DNA of 64,000 bases from Ktedonospora formicarum (GTDB lineage: Bacteria > Chloroflexota > Ktedonobacteria > Ktedonobacterales > Ktedonobacteraceae). Position 1 is the stretch's first letter. The number at the start of each line of letters is the position of its first letter. The position numbers and the translations under genes were made by a program. A model generated the notes under the pieces. That model saw only the letters and a list, made by a program, of their open reading frames with translations, did no database searches and had not been told where the DNA came from. Shown here piece after piece: positions 62,944 to 64,000 of the stretch. The DNA lies in NCBI RefSeq assembly GCF_016587355.1, contig NZ_BNJF01000008.1, positions 1 through 64,000 on the forward strand, read 5' to 3'.

Positions 62944-64000
62944 TCAAGCGAGCTTGCGGGGACGCCCTCGCGGTCGCTTGGGCACCGTTGGATCAGGCAA
63001 CGGGCGTGAGCGAGGACGTCCCCGCCGTTTCGGCTCAACCCAAGGTGCTGGAGCAATCTTGAAGGTCAACACCTCGCCAATGCCCCAGATATGATTGGTG
63101 AGGCCTGACGCCATCGCTGGCGTACAAGGAAACCCGAAATGCTTGGCCGAACTCAATTCGTGGTGTGCAAAGCACAAATTGTAGGTGCAGCCGAGCAGAT
63201 ACATGCCCGTTTCCAGCGCGTGTACACGATGGGCCGCATGGCGACATTTACGCGTGAGGCTCGCGAGCCGTTCGCGCATGGTCCCATTGAAGCGCTCGAT
63301 AAAAGCGGTGTTGAGCACCGTTCCGCCTCGTGACTGCTGTAACAGCTTTTCGGCTGAAGACAGCAGACCTTGTGTCATTCTCCGCGTGATTTCCACTACA
63401 CGCTTTTTCTCCGTGCGCTTGATGACCGTTGCAATCACGATGTCAGGCCACGGCATCAAGCATGCTCTTCCTTTGCCTGCGGTCTTTTTCACCTTTTCAC
63501 GGAAAGCTCGACGAATGCTGCCCGGATACGATGCCCATCCATCCGTGCAGACCAGTAGCGTCCGCAACGATTGGCTGCACGCTCGCACCTGCCGCAGAAG
63601 GCAATCAGCGAGCTGGTTATCGCGCCTTCGGCTCACTACCCCAGCCAGCCACAGACGCGTTGAGACCATCATCGCTAACCCCATCCAGGCAACCATTTGA
63701 CGCCCTTTCACCCGGATCTCATCGGCCTGCACATGCACTAGATCAAGCTGTCCTTGCTGCACGATCGCCTCATGGACCTGCTTGCAGTGCTCGCCTGCTC
63801 GATCACGCCAACTGGCGACGGTGCGTTCGTCTAACCCAAACGCCTGCACAATGGCCTGGACCGGACAACCATAGGCCACTAACGTCATCACAATGATCAC
63901 CAGGCTCGCTGGCCTGCGTAGGCCTTCCAGCATCGTCCCTTTGCGGGCACTAAAGGTCTTTCGACACATCTGACATCGATATCGTGGTCGCTTGCGTCCA
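62944..64000 (-). CDS. DDE transposase with zinc ribbon, 5' end outside window
   Basis: The frame runs off the right edge: RYRCQMCRKTFSARKGTM is the second half of an N-terminal zinc ribbon. A helix-turn-helix (VQAIVQAFGLDERTVASWRD) is followed by Asp in VQADEIRVKG, Asp in LVCTDGWASYPGS and Glu in FIERFNGTMRERL. The C-terminus is AT-hook-like (GRPRSRPL and PRGRPRKLA). Belongs to the IS1-like/ISNCY DDE group by pattern. No frame damage in the visible part. Confidence 0.8.
   Translation of the reverse strand, partial: GRKRPRYRCQMCRKTFSARKGTMLEGLRRPASLVIIVMTLVAYGCPVQAIVQAFGLDERTVASWRDRAGEHCKQVHEAIVQQGQLDLVHVQADEIRVKGRQMVAWMGLAMMVSTRLWLAGVVSRRRDNQLADCLLRQVRACSQSLRTLLVCTDGWASYPGSIRRAFREKVKKTAGKGRACLMPWPDIVIATVIKRTEKKRVVEITRRMTQGLLSSAEKLLQQSRGGTVLNTAFIERFNGTMRERLASLTRKCRHAAHRVHALETGMYLLGCTYNLCFAHHELSSAKHFGFPCTPAMASGLTNHIWGIGEVLTFKIAPAPWVEPKRRGRPRSRPLPDPTVPKRPRGRPRKLA

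Noticed and set aside
1..64000. tRNA or rRNA genes
   Set aside because: No cloverleaf-like T-loop/acceptor pattern or rRNA signature was recognised by eye; a dedicated search would be needed to exclude a single tRNA.

Overview
The window looks like an accessory, insertion-sequence-saturated part of a Ktedonobacterales (Chloroflexota) genome. This is inferred from the mix of F420/deazaflavin-type oxidoreductases, a Ser/Thr kinase with TPR repeats, bifunctional-nuclease/jelly-roll proteins and very many transposases, not from a ribosomal or other marker gene. No rRNA, tRNA or CRISPR array was seen. About half of the bases belong to mobile elements, and several elements are nested inside each other.

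0-8 kb: a decayed Mu/Tn7/Tn5053-type transposon (DDE transposase plus AAA ATPase, both frameshifted) whose transposase gene is split by a complete three-gene Tn554-like transposon (tnpA, tnpB, tnpC) at 1691-6327. 8-16 kb: a frameshifted kinase-TPR gene, an IS6 copy, then ordinary genes: a TMEM175-like channel, a truncated haemoglobin, and a TetR / deazaflavin-oxidoreductase pair with a palindromic operator. 16-24.7 kb: four IS elements alternate with two unusually G+C-rich single genes, 17933-18130 (65 aa) and 22365-23381 (338 aa). The second lies between 60-bp inverted repeats and two long perfect hairpins. 25-29 kb: a repetitive YWP-motif envelope protein, an Lrp/isochorismatase pair, and an IS701 gene split by a 711-bp element with terminal inverted repeats and 9-bp target duplications that carries a G+C-rich 47-aa peptide gene.

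29-39 kb looks plasmid-derived: a sigma factor / receiver-like / membrane-protein operon and a large replication-initiator-like gene. That gene contains iteron-like repeats inside its coding sequence and is interrupted in frame by an IS3 element with a 3-bp target duplication. 39.5-45.6 kb holds the most distinctive protein system: an ECF sigma factor fused to a bifunctional-nuclease (DUF151) domain and two jelly-roll domains, followed by a paralogue without the sigma part. The two are bracketed by oppositely oriented halves of an IS982 element and of LRR sequence, which suggests an inversion.

45.6-57 kb: group II intron and resolvase remnants, then a MarR-DoxX-LLM oxidoreductase-deazaflavin oxidoreductase operon, a tnpB gene interrupted by an intact group II intron, an IS6 with a nonsense codon, a quinone-oxidoreductase-like gene and an IS5 remnant. 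57-64 kb: an AraC regulator and a dihydrofolate-reductase-like gene lie, with a decayed integrase-core transposase, inside a split transposase gene. Another transposase runs off the right edge. Most host-type genes here are small stress, redox or regulatory units. The main story is repeated nesting, decay and cargo carriage by mobile DNA.
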